Source: Polyporus tsugae (lineage: Eukaryota; Basidiomycota; Agaricomycetes; Polyporales; Polyporaceae). From it: 64,000 bases of DNA. The notes under the pieces are model-generated. The model was not told where the DNA came from. It saw only the letters and a list, made by a program, of their open reading frames with translations, and did no database searches. Position 1 is the first letter of the stretch. Every line of letters starts with the position of its first letter. Location: the NCBI GenBank assembly GCA_024305745.1, contig JAHRBS010000013.1:1736001-1800000 (forward strand), in the 5' to 3' direction. A program made the position numbers and the translations under genes. Shown here piece after piece: positions 12,468-24,674 of this stretch.

Positions 12468-12505
12468 CCGCTCTTTCTCTCTCTGTCCGCTCTTTCTCTC
12501 TCTGG
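12468..12505. repeat. 19-bp tandem duplication in a CT-rich tract
   Basis: CCGCTCTTTCTCTCTCTGT at 12468-12486 is repeated at 12487-12505 with one mismatch, 19 bases before the first ATG of the ALG6 frame. It sits in the polypyrimidine stretch ahead of that gene, or in an intron of its 5' leader, because a GTAAGT lies at 12443 and a CTAG at 12515-12518. Confidence 0.8.
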
Positions 12506-12523
12506 CTCTTGGTTCTAGGCGGC

Positions 12524-15274
12524 ATGGACGAATTTGCTCAAGGAAGCTACTCTTCGCAACCAAGGACACGCAGGCCTCATAGGGCATCAGTCAACTCCCA
12601 AACTTCCGCCCAAACTGCCCCAGTCAGCTGGCCATCACAGGCCTCAGTCAACGGGCTATCACAAGCCACTAGACCTGTCTTCAAGCACCATCTGTCGTCA
12701 AACAGTGTGCGGAGCGATGCGTACGTCTCGTTTATTCTTCCCGTCATGCCTACGCTTAGCGGAAGACGCATTGGACACGTCTCGCAGCTCAGACCGCTCG
12801 GAGATTGTCGCGCCAGTCCCTCTCCGACATCATATCCTCCAGACCTCGGAAAGCCGCCATTGGCTTGGGACCCCTCCACTATCTCCCTACTCTCCACCTA
12901 CGTCTCCCATTTCTACTTCCGCAACCTCACCATTACGGAGCAAGAAGCGGCTGAGCCAAACCGTCAGCTTGAACGCAATTGCAAACCATGATCGAACACG
13001 CGTCACCTCCATCACATACCCCGCGACGCTCCACCCACACAAGGAGCGCAAGCCAGAAGATGAAGGAAGCATGGCAAGGCGATGGCTGAGGTGGATGCAC
13101 CATGAACACATGAAGGCCTATGTGGTCCCTTCCCTGATACTGGCGTCATCATGGGTGAAGTGGGCTGTAGGATTAGGGTCGTATTCTGGTCTGCAGTTTA
13201 TACGCTTTCGTCAATGCCACGTTCGTTTACCAGACACACAGGCCAAGAGACACCGCCTATGTTCGGCGACTACGAGGCACAACGGCACTGGATGGAGCTG
13301 ACAAGGCATCTACCAACTCGGCTGTGGTATACCTACGACCTCCAATACTGGGGTCTCGACTACCCCCCATTGACTGCCTATGTATCGTGGTTGTGCGGCA
13401 TCGTGTACGTCGCCTAGGTTCTTTTCTGTCTGTTCCTGTGCTTATGCAGACACAGTGGTTCGTGGATAGGTCCTTCATGGGTCGCCCTCGACAATTCGCG
13501 TGGGATTGAAACCCCGAACAGCAAGGTGTTCATGCGTTCGACCGTCCTGGCCTTCGATGCCCTGGTCTATGTCCCTGCGCTTATTATGTTCACGAGAGTT
13601 TGGCAAGGCACGCGGTCGTCACGAACACAGGTGCGCTCGACGCACTCCCTCTGATGTCTACGAAGTCCGCTTAACGCTATTCGACCCCCTAGAATCTCGC
13701 TCTCCTCCTGTTGTTGCTTCAACCCGCATTAATTATCATCGATTTTGGCCACTTCCAATACAATTCAGTCATGCTCGGTGAGCTCCTTCATATATATATG
13801 CGCGTAGTGAGGTCTCAATGGCGCCTTCAGGTTTCACTCTACTGGCCATGAACTTCTTTGCAACAGGACAAGACCTCCTCGGCGCAGTATGTTTCGTGCT
13901 CAGTCTTGGTTTCAAGCAGATGGCTCTGTACTATGCCCCCGCTATCGGAACGTATCTCCTCGCCAAGTGCTTATATCTCGGGCCTTTCGAAGGGTACGTT
14001 CATACTCTTCACTCGATTCGCTTGCCACTCACATTAGATTAGCTCCAAATTGTTCGTTCGTTTAGGCATCACCACGCTCACGTCGTTCCTTATCCTCTTC
14101 CTCCCCTGGCTACCCCCATTTGCTCCGTTGCGCGCCATCCTCGACCCCATTACTCGTATCTTCCCATTCAACCGCGGTCTCTTCGAAGACAAAGTCGCCA
14201 ATTTCTGGTGTGCGACCAATGTTGTCCTGAAGTGGAGACTATGGGCTACGCAAGGCGTGCTAGTCAAGCTTTCGACCGCTCTTACCGCTCTTGGCTTCCT
14301 TCCGGCAGTGGCTACGCTCCTTTTCAGCGGTTACAAGCTTCGTATTTGGTCTACGACTAACACGTCTCCAGACGAAAGTACGAATGACGAGAAAAAGGCC
14401 GAGGATAAACCGCTCTTCAAGGCTACTACACCTGCCCCGCCGACACCACTGTTGCCCCTGTTGCCCTACGCGCTTCTTACGTCTTCACTCTCGTTCTTCC
14501 TATTCTCGTTTCAAGTCCATGAGAAGACTATCTTGGTCCCACTTCTCCCCATGACGCTCCTCCTGTCTGGCTCATCGCCCGATGAGCAGACCTTCGAACT
14601 CGGCATGCTGATGAACAACGTCGCTATGTTTAGGCAAGTTCACAAAGTCCAACGAATATCAATAATGATGAGCTGACGCCTCCTTAGTATGTGGCCACTT
14701 CTCAAACGCGATGGTCAAGGCATCGAATATATTGCCCTCCTCATCTTATGGAACAAATTAATTGGCTACAACCCCATCAACGGCTGTCGCTCCTCCTACC
14801 TCAAGCTTCTCTCTATCGTAAGCTATGTGCGCCTACATGAATGTCACTTACAAAGTGACACATCCGTTTTAGGTTGTCTACGCCGCATGTTTCGCGGTGC
14901 ACGTCGCGGAGCTCCTCATTGCCCCTCCACCCCGCTTCCCCGACATCTTCCCCGTCCTTAACGTCCTGGTCAGCACACCCGTGTTCACCCTCGTCTGGCT
15001 CTGGAGCGTCAAGCGCGGCGTCGAAGTCAGCTGGGCCCTCGGCGGCCTCGGGACCCGCTTCAAGACAAGCTCATCGCCACAAGAGAAGCCTATCGTTGCA
15101 TCTACCTCCACGGACGGCCGATCGGATCAGCATCCGTCTCTGGATGGGCAGGTACAGACCGTTACCGGGGTTGCTTCTTTGAGGATCGATGGGTACCGGA
15201 CTATGAGTCTGGGATACGCGCAGGCGCGGAGCTTGAGGAAGACGTCACGTAGTGGGAGTGTTGATATACATTGA
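12524..15274 (+). CDS. ALG6: ALG6, dolichyl-P-glucose alpha-1,3-glucosyltransferase
   Basis: Adds the first glucose to the Man9GlcNAc2-PP-dolichol precursor in the ER lumen. The diagnostic block is [18 protein letters not shown] followed by [19 protein letters not shown]. Later come [38 protein letters not shown], a [13 protein letters not shown] block, [12 protein letters not shown] and [17 protein letters not shown]. Many transmembrane helices follow to the TGA at 15274. ALG8 is excluded because it lacks the [11 protein letters not shown] form. About eight short introns. The first 180 residues are Ser/Pro-rich and disordered. The ATG at 12524 is in a different frame from the long N-terminal frame (open from about 12534 to 13190), so the true start or an extra intron is unresolved. 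Confidence 0.9.
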
Positions 15275-15520
15275 TCGTATTGTGTATGTACGGCAGATCG
15301 ATCTGTGCTCTAAACCCTTGGTACGATGTCCACCGTCTTGACAGTACCGTACTAAGCAGTGTTTGAGAGAAGGCTTCGCCGAGTCCAGGAGGTCCGCTTG
15401 TATATTTCCTATCCGTTGATCAACCCTTTCTAAACCGTTCTTAGCCCAGAAAGGCCACGTATGTGCGAGAGGTGTAAATACTTCTAAACACATCATCCCT
15501 CAGGGCTTTAACACGGGACT

Positions 15521-17847
15521 TCACAACGCCTTCACTTTCAACAACATCTCCGGCTTCGTGCTCTCCTCACCCATAGTCGGATAATTCACCGCGGAGGAGT
15601 TCCATGCGATCGGCTTGTCGGTCAGCTCGAACGAGAACTTTGACAGCAGTACAGCCAGGACGACCTCTGAAAGCAACGAAGAGGCGATTAGCTGTGACGG
15701 AGATCAATACCAAATGAACAGCACGCACTCATCTCTAACTGGGAGAATTTGAAGCCACTAGACGCGTCGAAGCAAGGGCATCAGCATATGTACGCCCTGC
15801 ATTGTTCCCACAATACTCACATGCACGAACGCGAGCCAGCAGCAAAAGTCATGCTACAACACCCGTCAGCACAAGTCCGCAAAGTCAGAACGAGTGATCG
15901 ACGACTTACAGGTTCGAGTACACTCCGGGAATCCGGGCCTCCTCCACGGCACTGGGCAGCGGTGCGAGCCATCGCTCGGGCTTCCACTCCTCCGCGTCCT
16001 CGCCCCACAGCGCCGGGTCGCTGTTGCTCGCCTGGTAGTGCGTGAGCACGACCGTCCCCTTCGGGACGACCACCTCGTGCATGTCCCTGCCGTCCCGTCC
16101 GCGGATGGGGTTCGAGAACGGGAGCACGGCGTCCCTGGACGCTCTGCGAGCCGGCGCATGTTAATACCGATGAACGTTAAAGATTAGGCATCGCATAGAG
16201 GCAGACTGACACGCGACCAGACAGGGTGACGGGCGCGTAGGCACGCATCGTCTCGCGGCACACGGCATCGAGGTATGGGAGCTTGACGAGCTCGTCGTAG
16301 GGTGTATCCATTTGGGCTCCGGGTCCGCCCCGGGCTTCCACGAGCTCGGCGCGGAGCTTATCTTGGACCTCGAGGTGCTGGGCGAGGAGGTGCAAGATGC
16401 GCGAGAGTGCGTTCGACGTCGTGTCCATCCCGGCGAGGATGAACGTTCTACAGGTGATACAATGATGAGCGAGCGATGCATGAGCGTATGTAGTTAAGTC
16501 CAGGACGATATAGTACTCACGACATCTGCGCGATGAGCTCCTCGTCCGAAAGTTTCTCTGTGTCCGAAGCCGCCATGTTCGCCTTGACTAACAATCCTGT
16601 CAGCGGTCTTGCACTGTGTTCCAGTGCGCTTTACTCACGGCAGATACTCATGAGGTCCTTGCCCTCCCCGATCTCCTGGAACATCGCATGGTCGCCTTTG
16701 CGAAGCGCGGCCTTCTTCTCGTCGATGATCTCTTGCGAACGCTTGTGCATCGTGCTCGATATTTCCATGATCTGACGGAGGTTCTTATTGGGAACCGTCG
16801 AAAGGAATAGCCGAAGCGTTGCGTCCGACATGTAATGAGAAAAGTAGTGGACGATGAAGCTGAAGAACGGGAAGCGGCTGAGCGTAGGGCTTCAACCCCC
16901 ATAGATTCCAGCCACCAGATCAGTCTAGGTACGGCCATTCGGGACTCGGACTGAACGTACAAAAACAGCTTCACCGACTCGCCGTACGGATCGGTCAAGT
17001 CTTCGACAAAGTTGTCGAACGAGTACCCGAGGCCGGCTTGCCCGAGCATTTCGAGCGTCGTTCTGGCCATCCAGCCGTTCACGTCTAGTATTTCAGACGC
17101 TCCATCCACGGGAACGCGGGCGCCGATCGCCTTCCGCACCTACGCCGATGTTAGCTCTCGTCGCCATGGTGAAATATGGCAGACAGGCGAACCTTGTGGG
17201 CGACGTTGTAGAAGATGTGGCTCATGTCACGGAGATGAGACGCTGAGAACACCGGATTCAATAGCTTACGCTGCTTCTTGTGCTGGATGCCTTGAGTGGA
17301 CAGTAGACCAGGGCCAAGGAGCACCATGAAATCGCTGCAGTAAACGCGAGTTGTCGTTTGTATCAGAGGTTGGGCGAAGACAGCGCGGACGACGTACTTT
17401 GAAGGGGCGATGCCGTTGGTAAATATATCCTGATCTTTAACCGTAACAGCATGAAGGGCCTTTGGGTCATGAACGACGAGCACACGCCTCTGGGGATTGA
17501 CCGTAAGTGCAATTCAACGATTGATTTTATGCAAGCTATCACTTACTCCGAGCAGTCCGTGAATGAGCGAAACGGGGCCGTAGGTCTTGGCCAGGTTCGC
17601 CCAGAACTTCCACGCTTGTCGAGGATTGATTTGTCCCAACTGACCTGGAAAGCACAACGTAGGGTAAGCGTTGTATCCAGGTTTGAATAAAAATTGATCA
17701 TAGCGAACCAAAGAACAAGAATGCAGGGGCAGGCCCTGGGATGTTATCTAGGGGGGATCGAGCCAGGTAGTGCCCGAAGAGGCCCCAAATCGCGTAGAGA
17801 ACGATAGCAGCGCAACCCGCAGCGGCGACCACAAGAGACGATGCCAT
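15521..17847 (-). CDS. Cytochrome P450 (CYP5150-like, CYP3-clan type)
   Basis: A microsomal monooxygenase. The N-terminal anchor is MASSLVVAAAGCAAIVLYAI, followed by the proline hinge NIPGPAPAFLFFGSL. Downstream come the I-helix FILAGMDTTSNALSRIL, the ExxR helix CRETMRAYAPVTLSG, the PERW segment EEWKPERWLAPL and the haem loop FAAGSRSCIGFKFSQLEM, whose Cys/Ile codon is split by an intron near 15752. About eight introns. All key motifs are intact. The family suggestion rests on overall resemblance to basidiomycete CYP5150 enzymes and is not certain; the substrate is unknown. It is transcribed away from the dimeric alpha-beta-barrel gene at 19123. Confidence 0.88.
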
Positions 17848-19122
17848 ATAATCTGCAGTGAGAGGGAGGAAAGTAGGGATTCTTGGAGCAGGAGGGAGCC
17901 TTATAACGGATAATCTTGCTGCGATTCGGGTGGTGTCGGGCGTGAGTAAGTACTTGAGCAGTCGACGGCGTTCTGTTACTTCTGGAGATCCGTACATAGC
18001 CCCGCCGTGGGTACCGGATCCAATGGAGTCATCCGCCCTATACGTACCTTCTCCGGTGCATTTGAGAAGGCCCTAAATACTGCGGGCCTGCTCTGCCGCA
18101 GCAGGGCTAGAAGCTCTGTTGGTCTGTCTGAAGACGTCTTGGTTCCGTGCGTTAACGAAAGTAATGCGGCTCACCACTGCATCATCGAAGGACAGCCATG
18201 TGAGAGCGAGGCGCACTACTATATATTAGTATTAAATAGTACTGCCAATGTTACGTTAGCATGCATTTGGAGTGAGTGGTGCCGGAGCACGTACGTATGG
18301 TTTCGGCAACGATCGTCGGCAACAATGTTCCAATCGCAGCGCGAAACGTCCAACTCAGAGGTGACCGGCAGTGGGAACTAGAGATGTTGCAAGCGCGAAG
18401 GTGACGGCGGCAGGGGCGAGCCGTGGGCGCTATACTTTCTAAACATCCCAATCTAATCACCTGTGAACATGCAAACTCCGAGCCTCCCAACAATATTAAT
18501 CCCCCACCTGTGACCGCGACGGCAAATGTCGCCGCGCGCAGCATCCATGACGTCGGATGTGTTTCATCCACCACCGAACGGGAACAGGAAACACCTTGCA
18601 ATTGGTGATACTTGGGCTGTGTCGACACGCGTCGGTGTAGCATTCGTACTTTGTACATATAGAAGGCTGCCGATCGGTCATAAGCTTAGGTACGTACGTC
18701 GCAGCATAATAAATAGGGAACCACTTTAGCTCGCACCAAGAGCACGAAACAACGCTGAGATACCCTCGGCTCTCCCTTCGGGAACTGGTCCACGGTGGCC
18801 CGGGTGCGAGTAGGGTGCGAGACATGGTGAGTTACTTGTATCGGCGTCTTGGTCGGCGTCCCACATGTTGCGCGCATGACCATCCGTATCATTGACTGTA
18901 CTCACGCTTGTGCTATCCTGTTAACGAGTACGGGAACGTTTTGACGGATGTGGGGAATAGACGCGGGCCTTTCATCTACCTGACCACTCTGAACATCGAC
19001 TCCGAACTTTATCCCTGCATATAAGTAGCGATCTCGGACCGAGGATGACTTACATATAAGTTCCCCCAACGGCCAGCACTCACATTCCTCAAAGTGCCCA
19101 CTTCCAGACCTATCTCGCAACC
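17848..19122. other. Divergent promoter region between P450 and DABB gene
   Basis: About 1.27 kb between two divergent starts. I see no supported gene. The right edge carries a TATA element for the gene at 19123. AT-rich patches occur near 18220-18250 and 18640-18720. Confidence 0.5.
19020..19025 (+). promoter_or_regulatory. TATA element of the DABB-family gene
   Basis: TATAAG lies 103 nt before the ATG at 19123. A second ATATAAG lies about 30 nt further downstream. Confidence 0.45.
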
Positions 19123-19863
19123 ATGACGAGCCCCGCGAACCTCCTCGTCTTCACCGAACGCGGCTCCGCCATCGACGAAGCCATCTTCGAGGATTGGTAC
19201 GACAACGAGCACATCCCCCTCCGCCTCGACCTCCCAAACAATCTCTTCTCCGGCGTCACCCGCTGGACAGCCGCGGATGGGAAAACCCCCCAGCACCTCG
19301 CTCTCTACGACCTCTCCCTGCCCGACGTGACCTCCCACCCCACGTACGTCGCACTGGGAGGCTCCCGCAGCCCGCGCGAGATCGACATTCTCGCCAAGCT
19401 TGCATACCTCGATCGGCGGGTGTACGCGCCGTTCGGACGCGAGCCCATCGGCGACAAGAGGGAGGGATATGACGAGCGTAACCAGGGGCCGTTCTTGCTG
19501 GTCGCGGAGCTCGCCGTGAAGGACACGCCTGAGGCCGAGGCCGAGGTGGAGAGGTGGTACACCGAGGAGCACCTCGCCGAGGTGATGAAGTTACCGGGCT
19601 GGGTGCGCAGCAGGGTGTGGCGGATCAAGGACGTCCTGAGCGTGTGGGGGACGAGCGTGGACGTGTCGGCGCCGCAGAAGGCTCCTGCCAAAATCCTCGC
19701 GCTGCACGAGTTGGAGAACCCCGAAGTGCTTGGTGGACCCGAGTTCCAGCACGCGATTGGTACGGAGTTTTCAAAGAGGATCATGAGCGAGGTGGTTTCG
19801 GGGATGGAGACGCGGCTGTTCAAGTTTTTGAGGGGCTGGGAAGGCAAACCGCAAGGAGTGTAG
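19123..19863 (+). CDS. Dimeric alpha-beta-barrel (EthD-like) protein
   Basis: Single-exon gene of 246 codons, unusual in this intron-rich window. It looks like two tandem ferredoxin-like halves. The first has LLVFTERGS and EDWYDNEHIPLRLDLP; the second has FLLVAELAVKD, VERWYTEEHLAEVMKLPGW and VRSRVWRI. The W-Y-x-x-E-H repeat in both halves is the typical EthD/dimeric alpha-beta-barrel substrate-edge motif. Such proteins act in fungal dehalogenation, decarboxylation, quinone or aromatic chemistry, but many have no known role. It sits divergently beside a P450, which could mean shared use, but nothing in the sequence proves that. No signal peptide, so probably cytosolic. Confidence 0.85.
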   Translation: MTSPANLLVFTERGSAIDEAIFEDWYDNEHIPLRLDLPNNLFSGVTRWTAADGKTPQHLALYDLSLPDVTSHPTYVALGGSRSPREIDILAKLAYLDRRVYAPFGREPIGDKREGYDERNQGPFLLVAELAVKDTPEAEAEVERWYTEEHLAEVMKLPGWVRSRVWRIKDVLSVWGTSVDVSAPQKAPAKILALHELENPEVLGGPEFQHAIGTEFSKRIMSEVVSGMETRLFKFLRGWEGKPQGV

Positions 19864-20138
19864 GACCAAATATCCGTGATGGAGACAGACGACACGCATC
19901 GTTCAGAGCTTTGTACGATGACAATCGCATTCAAGTAGGATCTTCTTGTGTTACGGTGTTGGTGGAAACATTGTGGAGATGGAAACTGGTCTCAAGGTTT
20001 CAAGCTCAAGTGTGGCCACTCGGTCATGGCGGAAGAGAGGCCCATGTGAGCGCTTGTGAATACAGCGATATCGATCATCTTGTTCGATGCCGCCATCATC
20101 CCCTCGAATCTCCATGTGGTGGTTAGAACAAGTGTACC

Positions 20139-21154
20139 ATGAACACTTCTACAGGCTTCAACGATGTGTATCGCGCATGTCGTAAGGCTTTTCAAAACTC
20201 CTACGAAGTCAGACATGTGTCCAAAGCCAAGATAAACCAAGCCGCCTTCGACATCAGCATTGTAGCTGTTGGGGTTCGGTGAGTGTACCTACCCTGTTTC
20301 CCCCCCCCCCCGGTCTGCCCAGAAACTTATCTCTATTAGTCAGGTCTGGGTACCTCGTCGATTCGTTTACCCTGCGTAATACAAGGAAGAGATTGAAAGA
20401 TTTTATCGCGGAGCTTCTGGCAATGCTACGACAGGTGCACGATTCCCGACGTTTGCTCATCAGAACGCGAGCTAAGGGTCCAACGCAGGAATCCGACGTC
20501 TTCCAGAGCATCGCTGCCTTGCATGATCCGGTCTCCGACCAAGTCTTCGTCGTGAATGTGCCGAAGCTCATAACATACTACGACTCGACTCGTGAGGCTT
20601 TGAGTCCGCCACTACTGTCTTGGGTTACATTCCTTGAACTGGACGGTTCGAAGACAAAGGTCCTTTCCATCTCCACGTCGCAGAGATTTCCACCGAACGC
20701 TGATGTTCAGGTATCCCCTCCACCACCCGGCCTACCAAAAATGCTCGGGGATACTCTTCCAGGATTCCCCAATGACGCAGAGCCACCCTTGCTCCTCCAT
20801 CTGCCGGAACACGGCACCCGGACTCTCGGAGACATGGTCGGGTTGGCGGCATGTCTCCTGGACTTCCCAGTTGCCTACGTCCCTATCGGCGACGGCTCAG
20901 ATCCGTTCCTTGCAGGTGTACCCCTCGACGTATACGAATGTATCCTGGTGCAAACCTCGCCATTCCCACTCGAGCACATCATGCTTAAATTTTCTTGTCC
21001 GCAAGCGATGGCTGCCGATGCACCAGATCTGCGACCGGAGGCCATCGTGGAACGGCTTAAAGCACGATTCACCGAGCGGTTGGGGCGGGTTGCGTTCCCA
21101 GGAGTGCTTGTTGTTAGACATCGTATAGAGACGATGGACAGAGTCGCCTTGTGA
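20139..21154 (+). CDS. Orphan protein, no recognised domain
   Basis: ATG at 20139 opens MNTSTGFNDVYRACRKAFQ. An intron at about 20279-20321 (containing a run of 12 C) joins GVGVR-type sequence to NLSLLVRSGYLVDSFTLR in phase. The frame then stays open to TGA at 21154, about 324 residues in all. I see basic, leucine-rich helical stretches (KRLKDFIAELLAMLRQV), a proline-rich loop (SPPPPGLPKMLGDTLPG) and no membrane helix or signal peptide. I recognise no family. It may be a basidiomycete-specific protein. Confidence is in the gene structure, not in a function. Confidence 0.62.
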
Positions 21155-21456
21155 GGCTGGGATTCGATACAGACATTACAATCAAAGGTCCGAGCTCCTG
21201 GTATACATAGTACACCGTACTACACGACCTGGAAGCATGTCGGGTAGATAGGTACGTAAGAGGAGTCAACGACCGACCAACGGCGAACACCAATATTTGA
21301 GCACTCCTAATGTCCAGAAAGCAACGGAATACAGGGTAGATGGCTTGCCAATTTGGAAGTCATCGCGATCAACTCACTACACAGAATCAAATGGCAACTA
21401 TCCTGTATGATATACTCCGCCCGTGTACGAGAAGGACCGGCACCTACAGGGCGATC
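21155..21456. other. Short spacer between convergent genes
   Basis: About 300 nt between the 3' ends of the orphan gene and the DUF6535 gene. I see nothing in it apart from presumed terminators. Confidence 0.5.
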
Positions 21457-24015
21457 CTAATCCTGCATGCTAGAAGATATGGATGCGTCTCCATTCGTGC
21501 GTATGGCAAGCCCCGCGTTGAGCAGCGTGGCCGATATCGAAGGATCCTCTGCCGGCACCGTCGCCGGTCCTGGTCCGCGGTTCCCTGGACATTTCCCGGC
21601 GACCTCAGATCCCGGAATCGGGTGGGACTGAAGTGAGAGGGATGGGACCAAGGTGGCTGCCTCTGGTGAGGAACGAACCACGATGATATGTGGAGCCGGT
21701 GGGTCGGTATCACCTTTAGAGACTGAAGAGGAACGGCATGAGGCTGAGTCATATAACTAAAGCAAGGGATGAACAACATACCGTGCAACTTGCCCGAAGT
21801 CAGAGTTTCGTTCCCACCGTTACCCTGGATAACGTCAACGCTGCGCAAGCTTTCTGTCCGTGTCGACAACAATCCCAGCCGATGATGAGCCCCTACGAGC
21901 TCAGGCGTCTCCGATAATTGAGCTTGACCGTATGTCTCCAAGCACTCCTGGATAATTCGTAGCAAGCTTGCTGGAACGATCTCCAAGGCGCGATCGGTGA
22001 CCTCTCTGGACGAGAAATCTGCCGCCAGCTGCGCTAGCGTCGGAAGGAATGCGTGAGCGTTGGTTCGCCATGAATGGGAGCCCGCGTTGCAAACAGCCCA
22101 CATGACCTGCGATTGTGTATCGGAGCTCGCCTTCCATGAAGGATGGGAAAGGACAGCCTCGATGGATGCCATGACGCGTTGTAGTTGAGCTCGAATACGC
22201 GCATCTTCAACTCCGCGATGAGCAGGCCGAACACGCAGGATCACGTGTATGATGCTAGTGATTGCAGCGAAGTAGTACTCCGCAAGAAGAGCGTATCGCC
22301 AGTCGATCCTTCTAGACACTTCTTGGTAAGTCACAGGAAGGGCGTCGACCACTGCACGGCCAGAAGCATCAGTCCAAACCTCTAACATTTTTGCATGACA
22401 CACTACACACGCGCATACCTTGTTGGAGGATATCCATATCCAGGCTTTGAATCCAATTCGCTCCGGATCCGCGTTGGACATCGAACTGTCTGACGTTGAC
22501 CATCAGCTTCAGGAAAGATTCTGCTGGAGCAAGATCATGGCACACAAGGCTCGCCAGGGCACGGAACATCGGCGCAGTATCGAACCCTTGCTCTGGATCC
22601 CCATAGGAAATGTACATGACCGGACCAGCCACTTTTGGCGGCAGGAGCGCCAAGACCTTCCGCGCAATATCCTCGAAAGACCGTTTCGTAGACGACCCGA
22701 TAGATGCTGCACACTTGGGGACCAGAGTGAGGACCTGTGTGAAAAGGAAAGTCTGGTAACGCGCCCGGCGCCGACCCTGAGCGAAGCGAACGTCTGCAGA
22801 GTTATCGCGATCGGGGTCGTTGGGGGCGAACAAATCCTGCACTGTGGTGTTTCTGTGAAGGAATTCGGTGCATCCCCGTATCACGGCCGCGGGCTCGAGG
22901 CTCTCCAAGCAACGTGCCATCGCGGTTTCAAGCAGATGGTCGTCCAGGGTGATCTCGTAGACCTTCTCCAGCAAGCTGAAGTCGAGATCTGGTGCCAGCC
23001 CGTGCGTTTCGTGCCTCTCCCGGACTTCCCAAGTGTTGAACACACCCCACGTTCCCTGGAAGCGGAGGGCATGACGAACGGTGCGTCTGGTAGACCAGCA
23101 AATATTCTGAATCGTCCGTGAACGCCAGACGCCGATGCTGTATGCGGTCTTATCGACGGCGACGAGACCTAGCCTGATGAAGCCACCGAAGTACTGCAAC
23201 ACACGGAAGAAGCACAGCGCAGCGGGGGATTGGTAGCAGCAGTCGGCCCTAAACGCGGGGATGACCGTAACTGTCACGTTGAAGGACAGAAGGACGCCGA
23301 CAAGGATAGATGCGACGAGTGCGACTTGAGGGTGGATGGTCCAAAGGAGGATAAGAAGTCCCGCAAGGAAGAGTATGAGGGCGAGTTGGAGGAGAACCGG
23401 AAGCATTGTGACGATCCCTGCCACTCGCCATCTAATGAGACTCTCGTAGCGGTACTGCCGCAGCTGGGCCACTTCCCGAGAAGTTCCGGAGAGACCGGAG
23501 CTGTACTGATGCAACCACTGACGGACCGTGATAGCGATGGAGGATGCGGAAAGAGTACAAATGAGGGCAGAGAACCATAGAGAATTGAGCCACACGGCAT
23601 ACGTCGGGGGTGTAAAGGAATTCTCCGTATCCAGTGTATGGTTGAAGGTGGAGTTGATGAAAGGCGAGGAGTATGTATAGCCGTTCAATTGCGAGGAAAT
23701 TATGACAAGGGCAGCGAGCACTTCGCCTTGCGCGTCAGGTTGAAGCAACTGGTATGACTGCACATTGAACGCCGTCAAGACGGCGGAAAATAGACCAGCC
23801 TGCGGGGGTATCAGCTCGTAGCTCTCGAGGTACAGAATGCAAACACTCACAAAGACAAGGAGCATGTCTATCTCACTCTTCCACCTTTGCACCATCTCGT
23901 CGCTGTGCTGTGCTAGTATACGGGCGCAACGCTCCCAGTCCTCCGCGGTTTGACTGCTTCTATGTAGGGGATCTTGGGGCCTCTCGGGGGCGGCATTGAT
24001 ATTCTGGGATTCCAT
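21457..24015 (-). CDS. DUF6535-domain membrane protein
   Basis: A large protein of a family I know only from Basidiomycota, where paralogues are numerous and function is unknown. From the start MESQNINAAPERPQD it has a typical DUF6535 order. It begins with WERCARILAQHSDEMVQRWK, then a first membrane helix in SEIDMLLVFVSVCIL. A loop with VLAALVIISSQLNGYTYSS follows, then WLNSLWFSALICTLSASSI, VRQWLHQYSSG, YRYESLIRWRVAGIVTMLP and two further helices. A long C-terminal soluble region contains LLEKVYEITLDDHLLETAMA. At least three exons are inferred: to about 22420, 22372 to 21783, and a Ser/Pro-rich end exon 21690 to 21457. An upstream in-frame methionine (24075) or a 5' exon near 24180-24240 is possible. 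Confidence 0.8.
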
Positions 24016-24674
24016 GGCATGGATGGTAAGACATCCACCCTTATCAGGTTCTAAGTAGACTTGCAAAGTGCGCATTCGTATTTAGGGACATGCCGTTGGT
24101 GGGACCCTCTTGATTAGCCTGGAAAGGTAGAGGTTAGAATGGTACATAAGTTCCAGACATGGTCTACAAGCACTCACAAATTCGTCTCCGTTGAGGATAC
24201 GGCCATCCTGCATACTGTGAAGCTCTGCCTGTCCGGACTGTGTGGGTGAGTCAGAAGTAATATAACTGGTATACATGCATCGATTATTTGGCGTTAAAGA
24301 TCGCGTTGGCAGTGCGACAGTCCGTGCGAGTTACACGGGGACGTGGACAGCATTGAGAAGCTATAGACAGCGATGTCTCTTAAACAAAGGCAGAAAGGCA
24401 ATGCGGTAAAGTTGAATGGAAAGAAGAGCATATATTAGGGGTGTGCCAACAACAGCCTGAGCGAGGAGGAATAACTGCAACACGGTGGTCGACTGGAACG
24501 GTTCTGACTGCTATCCTCCGAGAAAGTCGGAGGACGCCAATGGGGGGAAGCGCCCTGCCGGAATATACCGAATAACTGCATAGTTGTGGCAGACAGAGTT
24601 CAGCCACCAAACGCCTGCCATACGGGATTGTACTGACGACCAAGGATCGGGTACGACAAACGCAAGACTTCAAG
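24016..24674. other. Divergent spacer before the ribosomal protein gene
   Basis: Possible 5' leader exon of the DUF6535 gene at about 24180-24240 (minus). The rest is the promoter of the uL22 gene. No other gene seen. Confidence 0.4.

Noticed and set aside
15521..19863. Secondary-metabolite gene cluster around the P450
   Set aside because: No polyketide synthase, NRPS, terpene cyclase or dedicated transporter lies within the neighbourhood. The flanking genes are ALG6 and a DUF6535 protein.
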